Positions 44,457 to 55,789 of a stretch of 64,000 bases of DNA are shown piece after piece (position 1 is the first letter of the stretch; each line of letters starts with the position of its first letter). The notes under the pieces were generated by a model, which searched no databases, had not been told where the DNA came from, and saw nothing but the letters and a program-made list of their open reading frames with translations. The position numbers and the translations under genes are program-made. Source of the DNA: Hypsibius dujardini (lineage: Eukaryota; Tardigrada; Eutardigrada; Parachela; Hypsibiidae); assembly GCA_001579985.1 (NCBI GenBank), contig LRSR01002934.1, positions 1 to 64,000 of the forward strand, written 5' to 3'.

Positions 44457-47435
44457 TTTCAGGATCCGGAGGAAGTTCCAACAACAGCATCTCCCAATAA
44501 TGTAGTACTCCGCAGAACATGTATCTCGTTAGTTCTGTACTGTCGCTCGTTGTATCATGACGGAAATATTATTTGAAAGACACACGAAAATCGACGTTTT
44601 TTTTATCAGCACAAAAACCACGTCACGCCATTCTATGAGCTTGTAATTGTAGACGGGGGTTGTGACGCGTCATTAGGAAAATATTTTGCTTTATTGAACC
44701 GGTTTTGTCAAATTTAATCACAATTGTGAGTGATTCCGTCCAACGAAGTCAGGTAGACTAACACTATCTGTGAAAGCCCGCGTGTAGCACATTTTTTTGC
44801 ACATGACATGTCTTTAAGTGTTTCAAGCAGGAATAACATACTGAACGCTCACTCATCCTTACGAATAAAGCGTCAGAATAATTACTTACCAACAACACGA
44901 TGTGAAACTCAACAGGAATTTTTGCAACCGCCAGAGTCATCAAAGATAATATGATATTTTAAAGATAAAATTGAACGCTTGGAAACACTGTAAGAACTAA
45001 GGAGAAGGCAACAATCCAGTTGTAACCAAACATTGAGTTCGATTAACCGACAGGTGCCGTCATACATACTTTTATTTACACTGAACCTCCGTTTTACTAC
45101 AAACCACCATATTTTATCACAAACTTTGGATTTTAATCGCTTTTTGATGGTGTTTATATCAAAACAGAAATGCCCGCGACGCTAACAGTGTTTTATTCCT
45201 CGGCGGCGGTTCCTTGCAAACCATGAACGGTAGATACATTTCTGATCAGTGGATTTTGGGTTTATTCAAAAGCTAATAGTGATTTTTAGTAGTTTTAGGC
45301 TCAACTTCACAAGTTATTGGTCGTTGACCGCCAAAAAAAAAAAAAAATTTTTTTTTCGGTAATGTTCGGCACATCCGCTAACTTTTGAGCTGCTGGTTAA
45401 AAAATCGCTATTTTAATAAGCGATTAGGCAATTTGGAATATCGTGTCAACAACCCTTAAGTCACCTAAAGCGCAAGAATCTATCCATTGAAATTTGAGGT
45501 TAAGACACCGCCGACGGGAAGGATTTCTATAACGTCATGTGAGTTTCTCGAAATTAAAGACAAAGAGTTAGTACGCTACATACAATATAATACTAAACGA
45601 TGTCAAAAATGTATGATAAAACAGATTATTTTTCGTATAAACCAAAACGGCGAATACCTCTTAAGGTAGCTGTGCATGTGATACTAACATCTGCTCACAA
45701 GGATTAAAAGCGCAACGCAAAATAACGAGAACTGTTACAACTCAGTGCAAAATGAACCGACCGTTAGCTAAATTTATCTGACAGACAAAATTATGTAAGC
45801 AGAAACACAAAAATCGTTAAGGATAGTTCCCTTTAAGGCGATTTCGGATATGCAAATCCAGTTTTGTAAAGCAGTTCACCATTCGGGCATGAACAAGGCC
45901 GTGTTCCCGTTGGTTCCACAGAGTCGCAGCAAAACAAGTGGTTGTCGCCAATTTGATACGACTGTCTCCGCACAAGATGCTTCCAGTTGGACAGTAGTAA
46001 CCGGTTTTCAACATGTTACTTTTGAAACATATTTTCCGAAGGATTATAGCAGCTAAATCCACAGGGGATCCTTCCGTCGATGCAGTAAAAAAAGCCAGTT
46101 TTCGATTGGTCGCTCTTGAAGCGTGACTTGACAATTGGATCCTATCAATCTTCCCCACAGAGGGCACTTCCAATCGGGCAATAGACGTACCCAGTGCTAG
46201 ATGTGTTACTCTTGAGGCTTATCTGGATGACAAAAGAGTATAACTGCAGCTGCTTTTGTGATTCGTTTTTTTTTTACTGTAAACTTTTCAAATATTTAAT
46301 TCCAGTTTGTGGTTTCTAAATAACGAACACATTTTTTGATTCAATTATTTTTGATAAAAGGGAAGCAATGGAAACCAGAACTGTTTTCCTTTTGTTCAGG
46401 AATCTAATCTAAATGACGGTCACTGTAAAAAAATTCAAACTTGGGTTTTCAATCTCACAATTCCGCTGCACTTTTAAATGCTGTATACAGTAATTTTACG
46501 TTCTACAACTGTATTTCAATGTTGATTAAACGCAAAAGCTGAGAACTCTTATTTTCACGACGTCTGAGGTTGAAAAAGGCTTGAAATCCAAGGTTGTTTA
46601 CCTATGCGGAGCGGAAACGGCGGGGAAGCGAACTGAAAAAATCTCAAGGAAGCTTCCTTGGAATATGTTTGGCTTAAAGACGCTCTCAAGCAACGATTCT
46701 TATCGCTGTTTCACACTACATTTGTGGATTTTAAATTTTTCTAATTCGTTGGCAAAATTTTGAAGTGGGAACACTGTCCCAATTTGTTTTAGTTTATATT
46801 TCAATAAGTTTAACACCTTAAATATTATGCTTTGAAAATCAAGAATGTATTACAGTCCCCGGGACAAAGGCTTTGTAGACAGGTTTGTCTTTGGCGAATA
46901 CGTAATGCCTAACTTTGAGGAATATGTGTGAATGACTTTTCCGAAAAATAAGTTTCTACCCGTTAGGTGCCGCATTTTGAAAGAAAAAAGTCGAGCTAGT
47001 AAAACATATCGAAAAAATCAGATTGTTTTTCAAATAAGTCTTTTATTAAGATATTCAAGCAACAGTAGAACAGGCAAGACACGTGAAATTTTTTTCAAAT
47101 TTCTACTACGTCCAAAAATTTGCAAGCCCGATTCAACAGTTGAAGTTAACGGTAATATTTGTTCAATACTCGCAGTCGCCGCATACACCACTCGGACCCC
47201 AGAATTCTGTCGCCAAAAAAATCGGAAAATTCATTAAATCAAAAAATTATCGACAGAGTGACGTAACAGTTGTTCACATCTCATCCTAATTACCCTGAAT
47301 CTTTTTGAACTAAACTATCTTGTAAAAGTTATATGTAAATACGGGCGGCTAAGGGGCATCTTAAATCATACGCAAAAAATATCAACATTTTATTTGAGTA
47401 ACATGCCACACACAAAATATCTGAAAAAACTTATT
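44457..47435. other. Three-kilobase gap, no supported gene
   Basis: Upstream of the fusion gene, so its promoter should lie near 44460-44700; no TATA assigned. The best frame is minus 45817-46173 (118 codons, with CPTGSILCGDS and several other Cys), which starts at a TTG in the listed form, has no clear acceptor and no known domain. Long A and T runs occur at 45330-45355. Confidence 0.4.
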
Positions 47436-47499
47436 TTACAAGTATTTTTTCGCATAATTTAGTGACAGTGTTTTGAGAAGGTACTTACCAGACTTGGAT

Positions 47500-47730
47500 A
47501 TTTTGACGGCAGGAGGGAAAACTGAAGCAAAACGACAGTTAAACAGTACCATAATTTTCTTTTTTTTAGCTAAGGCTGACCGAGCGTATTGACCACAGGG
47601 CATCCGTTGCAATAACAGAAATGTATTTCCCCTAAACTTTCCGCATTTTCTTGGCCGAGACCGTTGGCCCGCTGCATTCTGGTCACTTGGACTCATGCAA
47701 TTATCGGCTGCCGCACCGATTACACTAAAA
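47500..47730 (-). pseudogene. Possible broken defensin-like relic
   Basis: A short stretch following a TTCTGTTTTTTAG acceptor-like site shows parts of the eight-Cys defensin pattern found at 32.5 and 59 kb, with KCGKFR followed nearby by a CYC..C-type end. It is broken. Read as an old copy of the local defensin family; the match is partial and could be chance. Confidence 0.35.
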
Positions 47731-47739
47731 AACAGAAAA

Positions 47740-49950
47740 CATAGAGCAAGAAACAGCTGTAATATTGTAATATGCCGCTGATAGCCTTGTGTGTCACGAA
47801 AAACGATCTAATTAGGCGGTATAAAATCCGGTTTTACTTTTCGGTCTCTGGGTTATGTAGTTCTTACCGATTGGAAATTTTATTTCGATAAACAATGACT
47901 ACAACAAAACGCCTAACTTTGAACACCAGATGATAAAGTAGTCTGCTTGCTCAGCTTTTAAGCGAGAAAATCATTTTGTGATGGTCGTTACATTTCCTAA
48001 AACGTTTCAACACTCACTTCGACCACCGCAAACTTGCAGTGCTACAGTTCAATGTGAAAATCATTCAAAGTTCTCGATTTTCTTCTTTGTGCGTCACGCG
48101 CTGCCGGCTCATTTACGACCGATTTTTATACTCTTCGCAGATGATCGCACCACCGTTTGCGGCATGTCGCATTTGTTGCACTTCACTCAAGAATAACGCA
48201 AAACAGTCTGGATAATTTGAGAAGCAAATTCTCATTAAACTACACTGCTGAATCTGGGAACAATAATTAGTGTCACAAAAACAAGAAATTCCAAGATCAT
48301 CAAACCAGAGATGGTGAAATGCAAAACATTGTGTCTGTCGCGTGGAGTGAATTACTGGGTAGGAACTTACTTCTGGTACGAATTATTTTTTCTAGTTTTA
48401 GAACCCCTCTGAATTTCATTCTCTTCATAATTCCCATTCTGGGACGCCCTCTCATTCCTCTCGTTTCACCAACGGAACATTTCAAATAATTCTTATCAAA
48501 CCTAATTTAAACTTATTTATTTTATTCATGTTGTCTTCTGAAATGTACTAATTAAAAAAATTAACAGAAAAATTAGTATTCAGTAAATAAGTAATTAAAA
48601 TTATTTTTTTTATTAAAAATGTGACATCCAAAATAGTTCGGACTGCCCAAAAATATCGAGTTAATTTGACGAGAGTGATTGCTTACAGAAGGAGTTTTAT
48701 CTTTCAGGCTTGTCGGTGCGCTCTGAGACGTCACTGAGCGCGCCTTGGGATCATCCTCACCACGCTACCGGTAAACGCTTTTTTACTGGTTCTAATTGCT
48801 ATTGCATTTGCAAAATATTTAATGACGAAAACTTTGCCCAAATGTGCTGGAAATTACTCGCACAATATGAGCCCAGGCGTCGAAACAATGGCAATGAAGA
48901 TTTGACAAAATTCTGAGTCTCCTGTTCAATGGCATTTTTTGCTCCGATTCAACCTCTAGTCGGTATTAAAACGGGCAGAACTATGAAAGCCGGACGCAAA
49001 TGCTTTGAAATGGGCGTTCAGAGTATTGCATTGAATGTTTTATTTAAGATTGAGGAGTAAGGGTTTGAATTTAATTGTGGAAAACACGCTGCTGGACAAT
49101 CCCGGAATTGACCAGGGACAGAACATCTTAAAAATTTTAATATATTCCGACAGGATAAGATAAACCTGATGCAGTTCAAAAGCTAGCTCATTTTTTTTTA
49201 GCTTGACGTATTCGGAGCTTTTTAGCACTGTTACCACTGTTACCACTGTTACCACTAGTAAAGCGTCCCAGGAAATAATTAGTAAGGTCGCCCTTACGAA
49301 TGCATAAGATTTTGATAGCATAATAACGATTTCACTCGATTATGATTGTATGGTTAATATTTGAAACTCAACGTTACGCGACAAAGTCATTTAAGTTGTT
49401 TTCTGCTGACAGTGTCAGAACCGGTTACAACTGTTTCCGATCGTATTTTTATAACTGCTGTTTAAACTAACGATAAATACGTTTAGTAATTCAGTCACAA
49501 TCACTGGTAGATTGCTATCAAGGCCCTGTTTAGCAGAGGACATTATCATTTGAGAGCCAGGAAAATCAGTTGTTGCTCGCTTCACGAATCGAAAATGGAG
49601 TTTGCATTTTCTCTTGATAGTCTGTCCATAGGACTACGTTGTTCAGAAAAAAATACATGACGAATTTGCACACTCGGTCAATAACACACTATTTTCAAAT
49701 TGCAAAGTAGCAGCCGTAATTGAACATCCTCAGTGATATGTAAGAGACCAGTAGCAAAATGACGAGTGTTTGAAAATCCAAGTATTTAGCACAATTATTT
49801 TGCACACCGATGAGAGCCCACATCTACATGTTTCAGTTGCTCGTTCTACGTTGGAAACCAACACAAACAGCTACAAAGGGTTTCTCTAAGCCTCAAAAGT
49901 AAGGAAATTAGCTTGGTTTGTACGAAACCTGCTGAACTAATAACGTTTTT
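47740..49950. other. Gap with only weak exon candidates
   Basis: No supported gene. A plus-strand segment at 48707-48768 between a TTTATCTTTCAG acceptor and GTAAAC (LSVRSETSLSAPWDHPHH) looks coding by composition but is unassigned. A minus frame at 49040-49321 starts with a hydrophobic segment containing three tandem copies of a 9-bp GTAACAGTG unit (49227-49255); it may be a signal-peptide-like exon or chance. Confidence 0.35.
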
Positions 49951-49957
49951 TTTCCAG

Positions 49958-51027
49958 ACTGTTTTGAAAATAGCAGCATCGGAGTAGCGCAGCATTAATT
50001 CATGCATGCTTTAGGTCAGTGTGAGCGAGCTCTTGATACCTGTTTTGATCGATTATGCATTGCCACAGAACGAGCTCAATTATTTTGTGCTGCTACTGCT
50101 AGTTTTCAGAATGTTTCCCTGTTATCACATATGCGGTTATCTTGGTGTTCAGATGAAAATGCATTCAGAAGCTTAATTGAGAAAATTGAGTGCTCAGATC
50201 TCAAAATTTATATGAATTCGGCACCCAGCAAGAGAGTTTTTTTTCAAAAAAACTGCAAGGTTCAAAAACCTAAAAAAATGTCTTGATGTGCAGTTCGAAT
50301 TTCAGCGCCCCGCATCAGTTCGGCTAAATCTCATGCGGTTTGGCAGTAGTCCTAAGTCATTTGATTAACCATGGGGTGCATACTTGGTGCTCAATGTTTT
50401 CTCACGCCTGACCAATTCAATACCATCAATTTACTTTGTCCAATATCTTACAGTACATTCTAACTTTTACCAAATTTTGCAACAGAAGGTTGTTGATGCG
50501 CATGTAAGATGACTTGGGTTCAATCAGTTTTGATAAGAAAGCCAAATTAATCTTGGCCTCTCATTATTCATGCATTTTCAGACCAAATACATGTACAACA
50601 TAGATTTTCCAGAGTTTTATTACGAGAACTCGAGGCTCGATCGAGATGATCATGTGGAAATCAACTTGTCAAACATCAGGGCAGGTGAGCAAACAAAATC
50701 TTAGCCAAGTCACGTTGAGTGACATGCGGAATATTTCATGCTTTAGATGACGTGGTTCAGTTCTAGAAATATCAACATACCACATTCTTTGGCGAACCGT
50801 ACGATTACGGGTCCATCATGCATTCCGGGAGGTACGATTTTGCTATCCATCCTAGAGTATGGACCATCAGATCCAGAGAAAAGTTCTACGACCAAGAGAT
50901 TGGCCAACGCAAAGCGGTCAAGGTATCACAAGGGGCATTCCCAAAAGAACTAATGATGAATTCGATTCCTATGTTTTGCTCTTACTCCCAAAACGAGTTG
51001 GCAACTAATTCAAAGCACTGTCTTTGA
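49958..51027 (+). pseudogene. Astacin pseudogene, three recognisable exons
   Basis: Exons at 49958-50014 (57 bp), 50613-50684 (72 bp) and from 50747 match exons of the copies at 18.7 and 43.5 kb in length, phase and sequence. The first reads CFENSSIGVAQH then an in-frame TAA where the zinc-site Glu should be, then FMHALG. The second has FYYENSRLDRDDHVEI, without the third zinc His. The third has an early stop, then FGEPYDYGSIMHSGRYDF and VWTIRSREKFYDQEIGQR before drifting. The Met-turn SIMHS keeps its Met, unlike the other local copies. N-terminal exons were not found. Confidence 0.85.
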
Positions 51028-51051
51028 CAGGGCAAGTTTAGCAGAGCAATA

Positions 51052-51367
51052 ATGAATCGAAGAGCGCAACTTTTTATTTATATGTGTCTTGGTGCCTCAT
51101 TTCAGCAGTTAAAAGGTAACTGTTAAAATCCAATTTCTAAAAAATACAGACTGTAATTATTCTGCGGAAGTTGATCAAAATTGTTTTTGATTGGCCGTTA
51201 CAAATTGGTCCGAAAATAAATTGCTAACAAAAACTAGTCTTGATTTTCCAGACTTTTGCTATACGACAAGTTATACACGTCCGAATTATCCGCGTCAAAA
51301 ACATGCTGACTGCTCCGCCCGATGTTTAAATTTTGTCACGGTTGCGAAGACCAAAACGCAAAACTAA
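51052..51367 (+). CDS. Small secreted peptide, 59 residues, unknown function
   Basis: Exons 51052-51115 and 51252-51367 join in phase 1. The N-terminus is a signal peptide (MNRRAQLFIYMCLGASFQ). The mature part begins DFCYTTSYTRPNYPRQ, has three Cys (the last two as C-x3-C) and ends KTKTQN. No family recognised; size, secretion and Cys suggest an extracellular effector, defence or signalling peptide. Exon 2 lies in the inverted duplication and has a broken partner at about 58.1-58.25 kb; exon 1 lies outside the duplicated block. Confidence 0.6.
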
Positions 51368-52725
51368 CGTACGTTGAACGTAGTAGACAAGTGATTATAG
51401 AACGTCTTTATGTACGAACAACATCTCACGGGGAAATCCAAGGTTCGCAAACAGAACTGGCACAAGAGTATTTTTGATACGTTAATACGTATCATACGGC
51501 AAAACGGGCTCTGTCGGGCAGCATCAATGAGATTTGCGCTATGTTGTGTTGAAAATTCAATTAAAAAACTAGTTTCTTGTCGAATATAACCTGAAAAGTA
51601 AATTTGTATAAAATTAGTGTCCAAACAAAGAACCGGCTTTTGGTAACACAACCTTTTCTTCAAAGAATAACAAAATATTAACACCCAGTCTCTCTTAGAT
51701 TCAGGTAAGTCGTCAAATGAGAACCAGTACATGAGGGGCGTGGCTAACGCGCAACAAAAATGAAAAGGACTGATGTTGATCAATAAAGAAACTTCTTATT
51801 CTAACACGTAGTTGGCCAACATTCCTTTCTTCTTACAGCTCTTTTCAGTTCGGGTGACATCTCTCAATGTTTTTTGCAGCTCAGCAACATACGCGAGGCG
51901 TGAGAGCTGAACATGAAACTGTGGGATATATTTTGTCTTCCCGTACTGTACGGCAATTATTTTTATGCTTCAGCAGAAAACGGAGCCCGAGCCAAGGGTA
52001 CTTCTACTGTTGAGCAGGCCTTTTTTCAACCCTCGCTGTCCATTGTTTCTTTCTGAGGGTATTTGAAAATTACTAACTGTTGCATTCAGAAAGATTTGTA
52101 AACTCAGCGACACCGAGAAGCGCAGATCAGATACACGACGATGTTACTCTTGTGTTGAGCAACTTCCCTGAAGTCAACGATACCATAAAAGTTTGTATGA
52201 GTCAGTTTTAGGTGATGCAACTATACTTTAATCTAGATAAAATATGTTATCCAAGGGTTTCATTCGTGACGGCGAGAGTCTAAATCTGACGATCGGTGGA
52301 TGGCCCGGACAAATACTCAAGGCTTTTATTTCACATCCCAAACGTAAGGAATGTTCCTCCTGTCACATATAGCTGTAAACACGTTCACTCCTTTCTTTTT
52401 TAGATTTCGCGGACGACTACTTTGTCTTGGCTTTTCGAGGTAAATTACCACCGTGTTAAACATTCGTAGCTGGTCAACTGTATATAGATAGATCCAGAGC
52501 TGTAACAGTATTTCTTCTAATTGGCGAGACAGGTTTAACAGGAACTGCTGTGCAGTACGGAATTATTACACAAATATAAAACACAGTCTGGAGCAATTGA
52601 TTTGTTTTAAAAATTAAAAGTTTAGAGGGTGCTTGCGTTTTGTTGATTTGGCACATGAATATAAAGAATAAAAATTAAACAACCATGTTAAAAAACAACT
52701 TAAAAAATGTATTTGGTTGCGAACG
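51158..52725 (+). repeat. Left arm of a 1.5-kb inverted duplication
   Basis: Nearly every part of this stretch matches the reverse complement of 56870-58330: for example GATCAGATACACGACGATGT, TGTTGAGCAACTTCCCTGAAG, GTGGATGGCCCGGACAAATA and TTAGAGGGTGCTTGCGTTTT. Identity by eye is around 90 percent, with small indels and one extra block of about 130 bp at 52490-52617 on this side. It contains a non-functional copy of the gene that is open on the right arm: the frame from about 51913 (a MKLWDIFCLPVLYGNYF signal peptide) breaks at stops, including one after KVCMSQF, and the donor next to NL is changed from GT to GA. Confidence 0.88.
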
Positions 52726-52904
52726 GTAAGTCGACTATCGCAACTGTTTCAATCCCATTGCCTTCACAATCTCTTCAAAACAGGATTCAAAAAGATATCT
52801 TAGAACAAATTCATGATCACAAATCAGAGGTGAAAAGACCATAAACGAATCCATAATTCGTGAAAAAACAAAATGCAATTTCTTGTTCGCTTTTGGTAGG
52901 ACAA

Positions 52905-53060
52905 TCCACCTGTATCAGCAGTACCTACATGGGAGAATGTGTCCATAAAGATACTTAATGTGGACTAGGTTTTAACAAAGACGGCCAGGGTCAAGGAAAG
53001 TGTGGGATGTTTCGGAGCATGACGGTTTGCTACTGTGACACGTGCTTAACGTCCTAGAGC
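52905..53060 (+). pseudogene. Broken drosomycin-type defensin copy
   Basis: Reads as a clear member of the same eight-Cys family as the defensins at 32.5 and 59 kb (STCISSTYMGEC at its start, VCYCDTC at its end) but is broken. It lies just beyond the left arm of the inverted duplication. No signal-peptide exon was recognised. Its residual similarity suggests a fairly young loss. Confidence 0.7.
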
Positions 53061-54314
53061 CCAACTAAAATTGTAGCTAAAATAATAGATATGCTGTTAC
53101 AAGTTTCCTCCGGTTCTCGCATTCGCTTATTTCATATTTCTGATGCGCTTGGCACCAAAATGCTATTTTGTTTATCTACTCTGATGGGTCCCAGTTTCGT
53201 CAAGGGCAAACTGGCACCTTTTTTGACCGAGAATGTTCGTGGGTCACCGAGAGAACTTTCACTGACGAAGCCTTTTTTGATTTTAATATTCATTTATCTT
53301 GATAGTGCGTCGAGTTTGCAGAATTGTTACGGTTCTCCCAAATTTAAACAAGTTACTTGACACCTTCAAGCCCATATTTACATTGCATGTAATTTTTTTT
53401 TCAGAAAAAATTACGGATTTTGAAATAACAAACTTTTTTAGAAATTCAACACGGTGCTTAGAAAATATTCTTTCAGGCTTGATTCAAAGTAAGCTCGGCA
53501 ATTTACAATGAATTTAGGAATATACAAAGCACCAGGTATCCCCTAATTCTGATCTTCGTTTCGTTAGGTGGGGCTTTGGTTCCAGGTGAACTACATAGAC
53601 GAGCATGAGTTTGACCAAGTATTGGCCATCGGTCCTTGATTGTGTTACAGTTTGTAGAGCCTCGTACAACAGACCACGCCAACTCCATTGGCTACTTCTA
53701 TGTCAGACAATGTATGAGTTTGGCTTCATACCGAAAAATATGGTTCACTCCTCCAATGTAGCGTCAATCTCTTTTTCAATTACCGGACGCAGTTTCATTC
53801 AGAATTTGATTGTCAATCTGGTCGTTGATCAAACAAGAAAATCGGTAAACGATATTTGGGCACAAGACACTAACAAAATGGAGGCCACTGTAGTTTAGCT
53901 CTACAACAGCCACCTACTGTTTCAAAGCCGTAGCGCTACACAAAATTTTTGCTGACTTCGTCAGGTCAACGTCAAATAAAATTTTGTGTTAGAAACGGTT
54001 AAGCAATCAGAGGTCTACGATAGTTAAATGTCCAAAAGGCAAAATATCGGATGGAAAGTGAAAACAGAAGGTAAAATTGAATTCCCGAAAGTGAAATTTT
54101 TATTGTACCTCAGTGTACCATTTTACACAATTGTTCATCCCAGTCTTATCCTGGAATCTTGAATCGTTTAAGCAGGCCAGGGACTGAAAATATGACACTT
54201 AGCCGTTTCGCCCCCAAAAAATAGGGAAAAGCCCGCCTGTTTTTAATTAAAATCAAGTAAATCACTTAAAACAGGGTATACTAATATCTGTACAAGCAAA
54301 CAAACGTCGCTCCC
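53061..54314. other. Gap, no gene seen
   Basis: Frames on both strands (53091-53360, 53605-53898) overlap and lack motifs or splice context. No repeat was resolved. Confidence 0.4.
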
Positions 54315-55442
54315 ACTGACAAGGGAATTTTTACTTGGGTCAGTCTGAGAACGGGCCCAAATTTTTTTTATGGGTACGTACTATTAAACCATGATTTTAG
54401 AAAATATGACTGATCCCCTCGGTTCCCTGTTCGAGATGGAGATAGAGAAATCTGGGAAAATTCTTATTGCAGCAGCCGCTTTAAAACTTTCACCATAGCA
54501 TTGATTGATTGAATTACGAAAATTATTTGGTTCGTTTACTCATTTAACGGTTCAGGCAAGCAAAAATCGATGAGCAAATCAATCGACAAACGAGTCGGGG
54601 CCACAGAAATGGTAACCAGCATCTTCGAATTCGTTCCAACAACCGTTAAAGCAGAGAGCTTTATTACACCAACCGCAACGGATAAAATAACAGGCCTGAC
54701 AATTAAAGCAGTCTTCCATCAAGCTGACACTGTCAAAACAGTAGTTGTTCATTGTCTGTATTTTTCGGTCTCTTCTCGTGATATCCGGCCTTGAAGAAGC
54801 GTACTGTATTTGCGGCTAGTCTTGTTTTGTGTTTATAAAACACATCTGCATGCAGTAGAGAAAACAAGGTATAATGTCATAATCAGTTGTTAATGGCTTA
54901 CCTCGTATATACTCCTCAAGTTCTCTCTCGTGGTCTATCACTCTGCTCTTCTGCCAAACAGTTTCGCCGTACATTTGAAGAAGCAACTCGATATCATTTA
55001 GCGAGTTGATTTTAACCATTATGGCGAACAATGAAAGCAATGCAACATATAGTTGAGGGCAAAGAATTTGTAAAGCAGTTCGAATGTAGTATACGACATG
55101 AAAAGGTTTTGCAAAGTCTCAAACAACCAGTCTGTCAAAATCATCAGACAATCAACCAAATAATTTAATTCCACATTTGCGATTTGGTGAAATGGAGAAG
55201 ATTGCTGATGAACGTTTTTCGATAATAAACGTTAGTGTACTGTGCTGAATCAATCAATCAACGTTATTGCGAAAGCGTTAAAGTAGCTGCCTCAGTAGAC
55301 ATTTTTCCTGATTTACTCCATCTCGAACAGGGAACCGAGGGGGACCAGTCATGTTTTCTGAAATCATGGTTTGATAGTACGTATTCATAAAAAAAGTTGG
55401 GCCCCATCTCACCCTGACCCAGATAATATTCCTTTGTGAGTC
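54315..55442. mobile_element. Foldback DNA element, 1.1 kb, carrying a spliced ORF
   Basis: Arms of about 128 bp (54315-54442 and 55315-55442) are inverted copies: TTGGGTCAGTCTGAGAACGG, TACGTACTATTAAACCATGA and CTCGGTTCCCTGTTCGAGAT recur on the other side with few changes. The 870-bp interior is unrelated on the two sides and includes the two-exon frame listed separately. It sits in the spacer of the larger inverted duplication. No transposase-like domain was recognised, so it is probably non-autonomous. Confidence 0.78.
54730..55021 (-). CDS. Two-exon ORF inside the foldback element, unidentified
   Basis: An ATG at 55021 opens MVKINSLNDIELLLQMYGE, then WQKSRVIDHERELEEYIR, to a GTAAGC donor; a downstream acceptor (CTACTGCATGCAG) continues in phase with DVFYKHKTRLAANTVRFF, KAGYHEKRPKNTDNEQLLF and a stop. 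About 76 residues, charged, helical-looking, without signal peptide or Cys. It may be a captured host exon pair, a remnant of the element's own gene or chance. The open frame on the opposite strand (54570-54794) overlaps it. Confidence 0.4.
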
Positions 55443-55789
55443 GTGTGTTTGCAAATCTGCAACTTACAAACGGAAAGCACTACTAACCGTAGCCCTAATG
55501 ATCACACATAATATTTCAGCGATATGAATGTACTACCTGACAAAATCATTGCAGAACATAAACACTCACATCAGGGGTAAAAATAAAGTGCTACTGTAAA
55601 CAAGGACTAATTTACGTGACATTACTATGAGCGGCAAAGCAGGATAAATAAAAATTAAAAATTCGCCCAAGCGAAGTCCAACAGAAAAGAAGTGTTATTT
55701 ACCTCTAGCGCTGCTTCCCGACTTTATGATCGTCCCGTTAAGCTTGAAACCTGTACATGTATTTCACTGTTACTATTAATTTTTATACG

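Noticed and set aside
45817-46173. 118-codon minus-strand frame with several Cys
   Set aside because: No ATG in good context, no signal peptide, no splice partner and no family match.
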